Part shown: positions 22,817-32,581 of the stretch, one piece after another
Layout: the number at the start of each line of letters is the position of its first letter
Position numbering within the stretch: the stretch's first letter is position 1
Assembly: GCA_003280135.1 (NCBI GenBank)
Contig: QCFW01000003.1
Span: forward strand, 62,001 to 126,000
DNA length: 64,000 nt
Direction of reading: 5' to 3'
From: Prochlorococcus sp. AG-363-N16
Lineage (GTDB): Bacteria > Cyanobacteriota > Cyanobacteriia > PCC-6307 > Cyanobiaceae
The notes under the pieces: model-generated
The model's database searches: none
What the model was told of the DNA's origin: nothing
The model's input: only the letters and a program-made list of their open reading frames with translations
Program-made: the position numbers and the translations under genes

Positions 22817-23476
22817 GTGCGTCAACATGTAAACCCTTTGAGTCGTTTTTATCAGAGTTATATTGATATTCCATGCCCAGAGGAAATTTTTGCAAATCCT
22901 ACATTCCCTATCCACTTAGATATAGGTTGTGCTAAGGGACAATTTCTTCTTGACTTTTCTTCTATTGAAAAAAAATGGAATTTTCTTGGACTTGACATTA
23001 GGAGTTCTTTAATTACTTTTGCTGAAATAGAAAGGAAGAAATTAGGAATAGATAATTTACACTTCTTTTTTTGCAATGCAAATGTGAGTATTGAAAACTG
23101 GCTTTTAAAGTTAAGAGATAATCAATTGCAAAGAGTTTCTATTCAATTCCCAGATCCATGGTTTAAAAAAAAGCATAGAAAAAGAAGAGTTTTACAACCA
23201 TCATTATTATTAGCAATTACATCTGCAATGAAACCTGGAGGTGAACTCTTTCTGCAAAGTGATGTCTTTAATGTTATTAAACCTATGGTTGATATGATTC
23301 AATTGACTGCATGCTATGACTTAAGAGTTGATGGAAAACTTTGGATTGAAGAAAACCCTTTTAATATCCCTACCGAAAGGGAGAGGTATGCTCAAGAAAG
23401 GGATTTGAAAATTTATAGATCCATTTTTTATAGAAATAAAAAAACTCTTTGTAGTTCTGTTTTAGAAAGTAATTAA
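22817..23476 (+). CDS. trmB: tRNA (guanine-N7)-methyltransferase
   Basis: LDIGCAKGQFLLD, FPDPWFKKKHRKRRVLQ. GTG start. Confidence 0.95.
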   Translation: MRQHVNPLSRFYQSYIDIPCPEEIFANPTFPIHLDIGCAKGQFLLDFSSIEKKWNFLGLDIRSSLITFAEIERKKLGIDNLHFFFCNANVSIENWLLKLRDNQLQRVSIQFPDPWFKKKHRKRRVLQPSLLLAITSAMKPGGELFLQSDVFNVIKPMVDMIQLTACYDLRVDGKLWIEENPFNIPTERERYAQERDLKIYRSIFYRNKKTLCSSVLESN

Positions 23477-23482
23477 GAGATT

Positions 23483-24880
23483 TTAGGCTGCATTAAAATT
23501 ATTTTTTGCAAATTTCTCTAAATTAATTCCCCATAAATCTACTAAACTTTTGTCTTCAGATTCAACCATTACTCTTAAAAGTGGTTCAGTACCACTTTCT
23601 CTAATCAAAATTCTACCTTTTTCACCTAGGGCTGATTCTGCTTTATTGATTAGATCGCTCAAAGGTTTATATGTTTCCCAGTTTAATTTGTTATTATTTT
23701 TACTAATAGGTACATTAATTAACTTTTGGGGGTAAGGAATAAAACTTTGATTTAGCCACTCAGAAAGTCTAAGGTTAATTGACTTACTAATAGAACATAA
23801 TTGCAATGAAGTAAGCAAACCATCTCCGCAAAGACCATTGATTGTTGAAAGAATATGTCCTGATTGCTCTCCTCCTAGACTTGCTTTGCTAGAAATCATC
23901 TTGGCATGAACATATTGGTCCCCAACCATTGTTCTTTCAAGTATGCCTCCTTGTGAGACCCAAGCCTCTTCAAAACCTAAATTAGACATAATTGTGGCAA
24001 CAAGCCTATTACCTTCAAGCTCTTTTTTCTTTTTCAGGTAAGTACCCCATAAATACAAAATATGATCACCATTAAGAATGCGCCCTTTTTCATCAACTGC
24101 TATTACACGATCCGCATCTCCATCAAAAGCAAATCCCATTTGAGCTTCGTTCTCAAGAACTGCCTCTATTAGTGGTTGAAGATTAGTAGAACCACAACCA
24201 ACATTAATTTTTCTCCCATCTGCTTCTCCATTAATTACAATTACTTCTGCCCCTAAAGATTGAAAGATTTTTTGCCCAAAAGCTGTCGCGGAGCCATGGC
24301 ATAGGTCTAAAACAACATTAATTTTTTGGAGATTTTTATTACCAATACTTGCGATTAGGCTTTGTTCATATTTTTCTAATAAATCATTTCTTATATACGA
24401 CTTTCCAAAACTTTTACAATCAAAATTTTGATTAGAAAGAATTGATTCAACTGCTATTTTTTCTTGTGAACTAATTTTGTTGCCATTTGAGCTAAACGCT
24501 TTGATTCCATTATCTTCTGGTTGATTATGACTAGCCGATACCATGATGCCACCAGAAGCATCTAGTTCTTTGATAAGTAATGGAACTGCGGGTGTGGGAC
24601 ATAGCCCTAATTTCCATACTTCTCTTCCCGCAAATGTTAGTCCTGCTTCCAAAGCTGCTGTTATCATCGAACAACTTTCTCTGGAGTCCTGACCAATTAG
24701 TATTGGTCCACTATTAGGAAGCACAAGTCCCAAGCTGTAGCCTATTTGGAAAACAGATTCAGGTTTAAATAGTTTTTTTGCGTTACCTCTGATTCCATCT
24801 GTTCCAAATATTGATTTCTTCTTGACACCCTTAAGACCAAAATTATGCATTGCATCTTTGGTCATCTCAAAATTAACCAA
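23483..24880 (-). CDS. glmM: phosphoglucosamine mutase
   Basis: FGTDGIRG, SASHNQPEDNGIK, FDGDADR, RESGTEPLLR. Confidence 0.97.
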   Translation of the reverse strand: MVNFEMTKDAMHNFGLKGVKKKSIFGTDGIRGNAKKLFKPESVFQIGYSLGLVLPNSGPILIGQDSRESCSMITAALEAGLTFAGREVWKLGLCPTPAVPLLIKELDASGGIMVSASHNQPEDNGIKAFSSNGNKISSQEKIAVESILSNQNFDCKSFGKSYIRNDLLEKYEQSLIASIGNKNLQKINVVLDLCHGSATAFGQKIFQSLGAEVIVINGEADGRKINVGCGSTNLQPLIEAVLENEAQMGFAFDGDADRVIAVDEKGRILNGDHILYLWGTYLKKKKELEGNRLVATIMSNLGFEEAWVSQGGILERTMVGDQYVHAKMISSKASLGGEQSGHILSTINGLCGDGLLTSLQLCSISKSINLRLSEWLNQSFIPYPQKLINVPISKNNNKLNWETYKPLSDLINKAESALGEKGRILIRESGTEPLLRVMVESEDKSLVDLWGINLEKFAKNNFNAA

Positions 24881-24963
24881 AACTCTATTGATATTCAGGC
24901 TAACTTACAAACATATAATTTCTTTTAGAAATAAGCCAAAGTCAATTTTGGACTATCTTCTTC

Positions 24964-25530
24964 ATGACAAATACCTCTAAAAAAGACCTATTAACACAAC
25001 TCCAGAAAGGCATTTTGGTATTAATTGCTATTGCAATGGCTATCTTTCTATTACTTTTTAGGCTTGGTAATTCTGGAAGCAAGCCCCTAGATGAGCTGGC
25101 ACGAAACTCACTTTCACCTGAGATTGCTTTAGCCAACAAAAAACCAACGATTTTTGAGTTTTATGCTGATTGGTGCGAGGTTTGCCAAGAAATGGCTCCG
25201 TCGATGCTATCTGTTGAGAAACTGAATGGTCACAAGCTAGATATTGTTTTATTAAATGTAGATAATCAAGAATGGCAAGATCTTTTGTCTATCTATCGAG
25301 TAAATGGCATACCTCAAATGAACTTTTTTGATGCATCAGGTAAACTTAGAGGAACTTCTTTAGGCTTTAGAAGCTTTGAAGAAATAATGGAAATAACTAA
25401 TGCATTAATAACTAATCAAGATATATCTAATCTTCAGGGTGTTAAACAATTGTCGAAAAAAAATAATGAGTTATCCTTCATTAAGGATGGTTCAATTGAT
25501 AAGGCTATTAATCCAAGAAGCCATGGTTAA
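24964..25530 (+). CDS. membrane-anchored thioredoxin-like protein (TxlA/HCF164-type)
   Basis: N-terminal TM helix then FYADWCEVCQEM. Confidence 0.88.
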   Translation: MTNTSKKDLLTQLQKGILVLIAIAMAIFLLLFRLGNSGSKPLDELARNSLSPEIALANKKPTIFEFYADWCEVCQEMAPSMLSVEKLNGHKLDIVLLNVDNQEWQDLLSIYRVNGIPQMNFFDASGKLRGTSLGFRSFEEIMEITNALITNQDISNLQGVKQLSKKNNELSFIKDGSIDKAINPRSHG

Positions 25531-25534
25531 TTAA

Positions 25535-26167
25535 TTACCAATCTAAAGCTTCTGAAACTATAGGGAATTGCTCTTTGAAAATCTTTTTGCATTGAGAGGC
25601 TACTAACATATGTTCTTTTTGTGTTCCATGAGATGATCTTAATTTAATATAATGAATCCATGATCTACATGATCCTGACATATAAATCCTTGTTGGAGTT
25701 GCTAATGGCAGAATAAATCTTGCACATTCCTTAGCTATACCTGCTTCAAGCATTTCTTTGTATAATTTTATGCTTTCTTCGAATTGAAGTTTAATTTTTG
25801 ATTCAAATTCATTGGTTAACTCAATTGGTAAGTCAGAAATTGAATTTTGCCTATTTTTCACATCTTGTCTACGTAAGTCTGGTAGAGGTATTGATCCTAA
25901 TTGAGAACTGTCTGCATATCTTTGAGAGAACTCTTGGAAAGTAAAGGATCTATGGCGAAGAATTTGAGCAGCAATTCCTCTATTGGTTTCAATTTGTAGT
26001 GTCATATATGCCTGCTCAAAGACACTCCAATGTTCATTCTTTATGCAATATTTTATTAATTTAGTATAATCTTGATTATTTTGATTAGTCGGATTGCTAA
26101 CTCTGGCTATGTAAGCCATCGTTTGTTCAGCATCGGGAGTATTTGTAATTAACTTTACATTATGCAT
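25535..26167 (-). CDS. thyX: flavin-dependent thymidylate synthase
   Basis: ThyX motif RHRSFTFQEFSQRY. Confidence 0.97.
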   Translation of the reverse strand: MHNVKLITNTPDAEQTMAYIARVSNPTNQNNQDYTKLIKYCIKNEHWSVFEQAYMTLQIETNRGIAAQILRHRSFTFQEFSQRYADSSQLGSIPLPDLRRQDVKNRQNSISDLPIELTNEFESKIKLQFEESIKLYKEMLEAGIAKECARFILPLATPTRIYMSGSCRSWIHYIKLRSSHGTQKEHMLVASQCKKIFKEQFPIVSEALDW

Positions 26168-26169
26168 AA

Positions 26170-26763
26170 TTAAATCTTAGCTAAAGTAACTTTCTCAGGT
26201 TGATCTTGATATTTCCCTTTTCTATCACTATATGTTGTCTCACAAGGATCACCTTCAAAGAATAATAATTGGCAAATACCTTCATTAGCATATATTCTAC
26301 AATCTGCACCTGAACTATTACTGAATTCAAGGGTTAAGTGGCCTTCCCAGCTGGCTTCTGCTGGTGTTGTATTTACAATGATCCCTAATCTTGCATATGT
26401 ACTTTTACCAAGGCAAATTACAGTTATATTACTAGGAACTTTCATTCTTTCTAAGGCAACACCTAACCCATAGGAGTGAGCAGGAAGTATGAAATATTGT
26501 CCATATTCGTCTTCATGTAATGGAGTGTTTTCTAAATTTTTAGGATTAAAACTTTTAGGATTCATTACAGTTCCAGGGACATGCCTGAAAATTAAGAATT
26601 CCTTTGAAGACAAGCGAAGGTCGTAGCCATAAGAGGAGCAGCCAAAACTTAAAACAGGACGAGTCTTGGAATCAGGCTCAAGATGCCTGATTAAGTTCTT
26701 TTCAAAAGGTTCAAGCATTCCTGCTTTTGCCTGGTTTGCAATCCAGCGATCGTTTTTAAGCAT
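26170..26763 (-). CDS. dcd: dCTP deaminase
   Basis: GCSSYGYDLRLS, GKSTYARLGI, TPAEASWEGHLTLE. Confidence 0.95.
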   Translation of the reverse strand: MLKNDRWIANQAKAGMLEPFEKNLIRHLEPDSKTRPVLSFGCSSYGYDLRLSSKEFLIFRHVPGTVMNPKSFNPKNLENTPLHEDEYGQYFILPAHSYGLGVALERMKVPSNITVICLGKSTYARLGIIVNTTPAEASWEGHLTLEFSNSSGADCRIYANEGICQLLFFEGDPCETTYSDRKGKYQDQPEKVTLAKI

Positions 26764-27371
26764 TATTTAGAGCAACGAAGTTCAGTTAATTGGTCAGCCA
26801 TTGCAATCACTTTAGGTGGTATTGATGAACCTGTAAGGATTACATCTATTGAATTAATGCGTTCTTCAAGCGCTGAAATTAATTCTTCTTCTTCAAGAAA
26901 ACCTAATTGTATTGCAAGTCCAATTTCATCTAAGACAAGTTTTTGTAAACCATTGGTTTTCAATCCTTCTTTACAAGTTTCCCAAACACTATTAATTGCC
27001 ATTTTTGCCTCTAAAAATTGGGATGAATCTTGTGTTGATTGAGAATCTGTGTGACCAAGGTAGAAAGGAATATTGGGCCTAATCCATGTAGTAAGTCCTC
27101 CACATAGGCTTACTCCTGCTGAAGGACCTTGATGGACACCACCCTTTAGGAATTGTGCTATGACAACTTTGCTCCCTAAACCTGCTGCCCTTAAAGCCTC
27201 ACTAAAAACATTTGGAAAACTACCTCTATAAGAGGCCATATGTACATGAACTTGTCCTTGTGGCTCTACAAGACGAAGTGTTCGTTCACCTTGAGAGCGC
27301 TGAATAGGCATCAAGTTTTTAATCTTTCCGATTTGAACTTGGCTATTTGTGTTGCTAGGACTTGCAGTCAA
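26763..27371 (-). CDS. cobO: cob(I)yrinic acid a,c-diamide adenosyltransferase
   Basis: Position between dcd and ntcA; VHMASYRGSFPNVFSEALRAAGLGSKVVIAQFLKGG. Confidence 0.88.
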   Translation of the reverse strand: MTASPSNTNSQVQIGKIKNLMPIQRSQGERTLRLVEPQGQVHVHMASYRGSFPNVFSEALRAAGLGSKVVIAQFLKGGVHQGPSAGVSLCGGLTTWIRPNIPFYLGHTDSQSTQDSSQFLEAKMAINSVWETCKEGLKTNGLQKLVLDEIGLAIQLGFLEEEELISALEERINSIDVILTGSSIPPKVIAMADQLTELRCSK

Positions 27372-27429
27372 AAATAAAAGAGCTCCTTGCTTAAATTTAG
27401 CGCTTTGAAATCAAAGTAAGTGAATTATG

Positions 27430-27545
27430 ACACTATCTATAGTGTTTTGAGTTTTATTTTAAGGTTTAACTCAACACAGTTGAGTGATTGACTTGTGGAA
27501 AAATAAAATTGAGTATTTCGTGGAAAAGAGTGTAAAAAGTTGTAA
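27430..27545 (+). promoter_or_regulatory. palindrome-rich ntcA upstream region with near-consensus NtcA box
   Basis: ACACTAT-CT-ATAGTGT (27430-27445), ACTCAAC-ACA-GTTGAGT (27469-27485), GTA-N8-TAA (27532-27545). Confidence 0.5.
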
Positions 27546-27601
27546 TTGCTACAAGTGTTTTTGTGATCTCTACCTAACTTCTCTTAAATTCTTTTGCCGA
27601 T

Positions 27602-28348
27602 ATGGCAACTGCTACTAGTAACTATAGAGGTCCCAATTACTATTCTATTGGGTCTCATATTCCGTCTCACAGCATTTCTTCTATTAAGGTGCAACAACCT
27701 ACAAAGACAACTCTTAAAGATGTTTTGCAATCTCTAGAGGGTTCCTCTAATGAGTTTGTAGAGCGTTCTAAGACAATCTTTTTCCCAGGAGATCCAGCTG
27801 AAAGGGTTTACTTGATAAGGAGAGGAGCTGTTCGCTTGTCTAGGGTGTACGAATCTGGGGAAGAAATAACAGTTGCTTTATTAAGAGAGAATAGTTTATT
27901 TGGGGTGCTCTCTCTCTTAACAGGAGATCGTTCTGACCGTTTTTATCATGCGGTTGCATTTACAAGAGTGGAAATGATTTCTGCACCTGCATTATCTGTT
28001 AGAAATGCAATTGAAGCTGACACAGGAGTTGGATTACTTTTGCTTCAAGGGCTTTCTAGTAGGGTTCTGCAAACTGAAACCATGATTGAGACTTTGACTC
28101 ATAGAGATATGTCATCTCGCTTGGTAAGTTTTTTATTGGTTCTATGTAGAGACTTTGGTGTCCCTAGTGACAAAGGAATTACTATTGATTTAAGACTTTC
28201 TCATCAATCAATTGCTGAAGCTATAGGTTCGACAAGAGTTACTATCACTCGTCTTCTTGGAGACTTACGTAATCTTGGGTTGCTTCAAATTGACCGAAAA
28301 AAAATTACCGTTTTTGACCCAATTGCACTTGCCAAGAGATTTAATTAG
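27602..28348 (+). CDS. ntcA: global nitrogen regulator NtcA (CRP family)
   Basis: cNMP fold and [27 protein letters not shown]. Confidence 0.98.
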   Translation: MATATSNYRGPNYYSIGSHIPSHSISSIKVQQPTKTTLKDVLQSLEGSSNEFVERSKTIFFPGDPAERVYLIRRGAVRLSRVYESGEEITVALLRENSLFGVLSLLTGDRSDRFYHAVAFTRVEMISAPALSVRNAIEADTGVGLLLLQGLSSRVLQTETMIETLTHRDMSSRLVSFLLVLCRDFGVPSDKGITIDLRLSHQSIAEAIGSTRVTITRLLGDLRNLGLLQIDRKKITVFDPIALAKRFN

Positions 28349-28408
28349 AAATTTGCTTACAATTTAATAAGATACTTTTAAGTAACTACAAATTAATAAG
28401 GTTTTATT

Positions 28409-29374
28409 GTGACTGGTTGGCTATTAATTATTTTTCTGCTTGTTCTGGGCGGAGTACTAGCTACTTTAGGTGATTTTATTGGCACTAAGATAGGTAAGGC
28501 AAGATTAAGCATTTTTAAATTAAGACCAAGAACAACTGCAGTTTTAATAACTATTCTTACAGGAAGTTTTATTAGTTCTCTTTCGTTAAGTTTGATGCTC
28601 TTGGTTGACAGGCAATTAAGAGTTGGATTATTTAGATTAAATGATCTTCAAACTGAATTAAATAACAGTAGATTAGCTTTAGTCCCCTTAAAAAAACAAC
28701 GACAGCTTCTTGAAGAAAAAATTAGAAAAAGAGAAAAATATCTTGCTCAATCCGAGAAAATTCGTTTTGCTCTTAGAAAAAGACCTGTTGTTATAGCTAG
28801 TGGTGAGTCGTTAGCAACTGTTACTATTCAAGTAAATGACAACTCGAAAATAATAAAAGAAATAGATAAGATTCTTAGTAGAGCTAATTATAATGCTTAT
28901 AAGAAAATCAGGCCTAACGAAAAGCCTAATAGGAAACTATTGCAAATATCTAAGGATGATTTTAATCGAATAGAAAAAACGATTTCTGATAATAGAAAAT
29001 GGGTTGTGAATATACGTTCTGGTGGGAACGTTGTTTTAGGTGAAGAAGTTATTTTTGCTTATCCTGAGATTCTGCTTGATAAAAAGATAGTGGAAAAAGG
29101 AGAGATAATAGTTCAAAGGAAGTTTCTTGAAGCCCAAAAGGATCAAAAAATTGTAGATAGAGAGATTAAATTATTATTGACTTCTACATTAGCTGAGGTT
29201 AAGAGAAGAGGTTCTTTGGCCTATAAAATAAATGTAGATACTGAATCTGTTTCTGATGCTAGAAAAAGAATGATCAACAATAAAAAGTTTCTTTTAGAGG
29301 TTGTATCACTTAAAGATAGCCAGCTAGCAGATAGAATTTCCGTTAAACTTTCATTAAAGAAAATCTATAAATGA
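28409..29374 (+). CDS. DUF3084-type membrane/coiled-coil protein
   Basis: LGDFIGTKIGKARLSIFKLRPRTTAVLITILTG typical of DUF3084. Confidence 0.8.
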   Translation: MTGWLLIIFLLVLGGVLATLGDFIGTKIGKARLSIFKLRPRTTAVLITILTGSFISSLSLSLMLLVDRQLRVGLFRLNDLQTELNNSRLALVPLKKQRQLLEEKIRKREKYLAQSEKIRFALRKRPVVIASGESLATVTIQVNDNSKIIKEIDKILSRANYNAYKKIRPNEKPNRKLLQISKDDFNRIEKTISDNRKWVVNIRSGGNVVLGEEVIFAYPEILLDKKIVEKGEIIVQRKFLEAQKDQKIVDREIKLLLTSTLAEVKRRGSLAYKINVDTESVSDARKRMINNKKFLLEVVSLKDSQLADRISVKLSLKKIYK

Positions 29375-29384
29375 TATTTTAATT

Positions 29385-29801
29385 GTGAGCAAAGTATTAT
29401 CTATTGATCCAGGTAAAGCAAAATGTGGATTATTAGTTGCTGATATAGATAAAAAAATAGTTTTAGAGTCTATAGTTGTACAGACATCTAATGTTGTAGA
29501 TATTGTTTTATCTTTGTTTAAAACATATTCATTTAATTTAATCCTTATTGGTAATGGCACTAATAGTAAATATTTATATTCAGAAATAAATTCTTTAAAG
29601 CTTTCAGCAATAAAGCTTGTAGATGAAAAAGGCTCGACTCTAAGAGCCAGAAGAAGGTATTGGGAGCTTTACCCTCCAGGATGCTTGCTTCGTTTCATAC
29701 CTAAAGGAATGTTGTTCCCTCCAAAGCACTTAGATTCAATTGTCGCTTTAATTTTATTAGAAGATTACCTGAATAGAAAATTAGATATGCCAGGTAGATA
29801 A
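29385..29801 (+). CDS. RuvC/RNase H-fold resolvase-like protein
   Basis: VLSIDPGKAKCGLLV N-terminal RNase H-fold motif and C-terminal HLDSIVALILLE. Confidence 0.7.
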   Translation: MSKVLSIDPGKAKCGLLVADIDKKIVLESIVVQTSNVVDIVLSLFKTYSFNLILIGNGTNSKYLYSEINSLKLSAIKLVDEKGSTLRARRRYWELYPPGCLLRFIPKGMLFPPKHLDSIVALILLEDYLNRKLDMPGR

Positions 29802-29809
29802 AGATAATT

Positions 29810-30067
29810 TTAAATCTTAGCTCTAACAGTAAACATATAATCACCTCCTGGTTCTAATGTGTAGTCTGATTTTATTAAGAACCTGAGGAGTGCATCCTCT
29901 ATCAGAGCCCTTCCTAAAGGCGGGCTGACTAAAAGCTCTCCTTTATTGAACTTCCATATAAAATCCCATTTGAACCCACCTGCTAAAACTTCTCCTGCGA
30001 TTGATTGCTTAGGAAAGCTTTGGCTAAGAACTCTAAGATGAGCTTGAGTGGTTGGTTTTTGAATCAT
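29810..30067 (-). CDS. small conserved cyanobacterial protein (DUF3146-like)
   Basis: 85 aa ORF in tight array with pth. Confidence 0.55.
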   Translation of the reverse strand: MIQKPTTQAHLRVLSQSFPKQSIAGEVLAGGFKWDFIWKFNKGELLVSPPLGRALIEDALLRFLIKSDYTLEPGGDYMFTVRAKI

Positions 30068-30705
30068 TCTATTTGATTGGTTTCATTATTGTTAAAACCA
30101 TTTAAATGATTCATTCCAATTGCAAGTCCAGAATTTTGGATTAAGTCCAAACCTGTAATTACTTCTTCTAATATTTTTTCAATAGTTGCTTTTTCATTTG
30201 AATTAAACGATCCTAATACATGTGAAATAGTTTTATCTTTTCTATTTTTCGAGAAAGGTAAAGGATGGCCAATACCTATTTTTAACCTACAAAAATTTTC
30301 TGTTCCAAGAGTATTTATTATGCTTTTTAATCCATTGTGTCCTCCAGAGCTTCCTTTAGTACGAATTCTAATTTTTCCAACAGGAAGGTCAATATCGTCA
30401 ACAATAATAAGAATTTGATTGCTTTTAAGATTAAACCAATTCATAGCTGCATTAAGACTGCGTCCGCTTTCGTTCATATATGTAGAGGGCATAAGAAGTC
30501 TTTTTTTTGTTTCTCCAATTCCTATTTCAGCAATATGGCCAAAAAGTTTTTTGTTAAGTTTAAAGGGTGAAGAATTCCGACTGGCTAATTTCTCAAGAGC
30601 CATGAAACCAACATTGTGTCTTGTTTTTGTATATGAGGAGCCAGGATTACCTAGACCTACTAATAGTTTGAAATCATCCTTCGTCATTAAATTTTCTATT
30701 ATCAA
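30064..30705 (-). CDS. pth: peptidyl-tRNA hydrolase
   Basis: VGLGNPGSSYTKTRHNVGF, GSSGGHNGLKSI. Confidence 0.97.
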   Translation of the reverse strand: MIIENLMTKDDFKLLVGLGNPGSSYTKTRHNVGFMALEKLASRNSSPFKLNKKLFGHIAEIGIGETKKRLLMPSTYMNESGRSLNAAMNWFNLKSNQILIIVDDIDLPVGKIRIRTKGSSGGHNGLKSIINTLGTENFCRLKIGIGHPLPFSKNRKDKTISHVLGSFNSNEKATIEKILEEVITGLDLIQNSGLAIGMNHLNGFNNNETNQIE

Positions 30706-30768
30706 CTGTCTTAATTAGTCGTATTTTATTTCTAGGTAATCAAATGCAGGGATTTTTTTCATTACAAA

Positions 30769-30972
30769 TTATTTCTTTTCGCTTTCCTGAAAATCTTCTT
30801 CGGAAATGGCTTTTTGTATTTCACTTTCGAACTCTGAAGAAGCTTTTTGAAGGCTTTTCAGAGTTTTTCCAAGTTTTCTACCAAGATCAGGAAGACGTTT
30901 CGGTCCAAAAACTACCAGTGCAATAGCCGCTATGACAGCTATTTCAGGCAAGCCCACACCGAAAATATTCAT
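30769..30972 (-). CDS. tatA: Sec-independent translocase TatA/E-type protein
   Basis: MNIFGVGLPEIAVIAAIALVVFGPKRLPDLGRKLGKTL. Confidence 0.93.
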   Translation of the reverse strand: MNIFGVGLPEIAVIAAIALVVFGPKRLPDLGRKLGKTLKSLQKASSEFESEIQKAISEEDFQESEKK

Positions 30973-31004
30973 GTACGCCCTCCTTGGTTGATCTTTGGTT
31001 TAGT

Positions 31005-31208
31005 TTAGTTAATTCCGTTCCAATCTACTGAGAAGCCTTGAAGTAAAAGGGATTGGTTATAGATCTGTAGGAGTATTACTAGAAATACCAGGAGTAGACA
31101 TCCTACAAAAGCCATAACTGGTACTGCTCCCCATCCAGCTACAACCTTACCTTGGCCTGAATTGCCAATTGATTTTAGAAGAGAGCCAAGAGCTGTTTTT
31201 TGTCCCAT
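31005..31208 (-). CDS. psbH: photosystem II PsbH
   Basis: [32 protein letters not shown]. Confidence 0.95.
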   Translation of the reverse strand: MGQKTALGSLLKSIGNSGQGKVVAGWGAVPVMAFVGCLLLVFLVILLQIYNQSLLLQGFSVDWNGIN

Positions 31209-31294
31209 TTTGAATGTTGTTCCTCAGTAAATGAACAATTTTGGATATTGTATTGGAAAGTCTCCCTAAGATTGACAACCTTTAGAAAGTTTTG

Positions 31295-31435
31295 ATGGAA
31301 ACTTCATCTCCAGCAATGTTAATTGCCATAACTTTGCTTGTAATTTTGTTTAGCCTGACTGGCTTCGGTGTATACACAGCCTTTGGCCCACCTGCAAAGA
31401 AGCTTGATGACCCTTGGGATGATCATGATGATTAA
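31295..31435 (+). CDS. psbN: PsbN
   Basis: Manual translation METSSPAMLIAITLLVILFSLTGFGVYTAFGPPAKKLDDPWDDHDD, divergent from psbH; absent from the ORF track because it is short. Confidence 0.95.
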   Translation: METSSPAMLIAITLLVILFSLTGFGVYTAFGPPAKKLDDPWDDHDD

Positions 31436-31565
31436 GAAAGCTGGAAATTATGGAAATATTTCTTCATTCAGCATCGAATCATTTCAATCCTGTTAATTAA
31501 TATGGGCAAATTGCACTCACATCCCCATAAGATATCTTTGTTTCTATAGAAGTGGTTCCTGATTC

Positions 31566-31694
31566 ATGCTTGCGCTAAAGATTTCCGTATACACGGTCGT
31601 CTTCTTTTTTGTTGGAGTATTTCTTTTTGGTTTCTTAGCTAGTGATCCATCCAGAACTCCTGCAAGGAAGGATTTAGAAGGTCCTCAGGACTAA
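31566..31694 (+). CDS. psbI: photosystem II PsbI
   Basis: Manual translation [42 protein letters not shown]; absent from the ORF track. Confidence 0.95.
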   Translation: MLALKISVYTVVFFFVGVFLFGFLASDPSRTPARKDLEGPQD

Positions 31695-31763
31695 TTGATT
31701 GCAAACCATTAATCAAATCCAATACTGGCCCTGAGAGGCCTGGCATTAGGTTTTATATGTGGA

Positions 31764-31847
31764 AAAATACAGCGTCGACAAGATTTTGACGACGACAGGT
31801 TCTCATGCTTTGATTTTGAGCTAAAGAATTAACAGCTGCTGTATTTT
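31764..31847 (+). ncRNA. candidate structured RNA element downstream of psbI
   Basis: Perfect 10-nt arms AAAATACAGC (31764-31773) and GCTGTATTTT (31838-31847) enclosing hairpin CGTCGACAA-GATT-TTGACGACG (31773-31794); no ORF. Confidence 0.35.
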
Positions 31848-32076
31848 CTTTGTTGACTTTGGTGACTCTATTTAGGGTTGCTACGAGCAGCAAATATTTC
31901 CCGTTTGAGTTTGAAAGGAATAAGGCACATAAATGTGACTTATATATAAGCTGTGATTATTATTTATTATCTAAAAGTATAAAAATACCCTCACCAGATA
32001 AAGATATAAATTAATGTACTTATTCAAATAATTTTAATGATTCATTGGAAGGCGTCAATAAGAAAAAGTCTCTAAT

Positions 32077-32536
32077 GATAAAGCTCTTGACGAAATTGAA
32101 TTGGTTTAAGGTGAAAATTAAAGCGGAAATGGCAAAACATTACTATTAGATATTAGTGCTAGTCCTCGGCTCATATTTGGAAATTTTTTATCTCCAATTT
32201 TAGATTTTATAAGTATTTCGATAATGCCAGGATTAATAGTAAAATAAGGAAATAGCCCGTTTAGACTTGATAATGCTAATGATCTTAAGAAGTTATACTT
32301 TGATGCTAATCAAAGATTATTTTTTCCATTAATTTTAAATGCTAATTATGTTATTAATGTTGGCCTAAATCAGACTATTAAATTTATTCTATAAACTCTA
32401 AATTATCGATTTATTAGAAAGAAGATCCTATGGTTTTGGTATATTTTATGTCATGAAGAATCATGGTGGAGGAGTATTTTTAATATTAATAGGATTTAAT
32501 TTTTCCGCTCCTTCTAAAGATTTTTTATTTGATTAA
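32077..32536 (+). pseudogene. decayed protein-coding remnant, possibly C-terminal part of an LptD/DUF3769-like outer-membrane protein
   Basis: Frame starting 32122: SGNGKTLLLDISASPRLIFGNFLSPILDFISISIMPGLIVK*GNSPFRLDNANDLKKLYFDANQRLFFPLILNANYVINVGLNQTIKFIL*; then another frame YGFGIFYVMKNHGGGVFLILIGFNFSAPSKDFLFD*; multiple in-frame stops. Confidence 0.5.
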
Positions 32537-32581
32537 GATTCTGATTTACTAATTGAACAACCTTCATACATTATTATTTAT

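Noticed and set aside
30419-30718. 99 aa plus-strand ORF
   Set aside because: Antisense shadow of pth
31700-31960. Split tmRNA (ssrA) hidden in the psbI-leuD gap
   Set aside because: No recognisable tag peptide codons or tRNA-like acceptor domain; the structure here is a simpler nested hairpin
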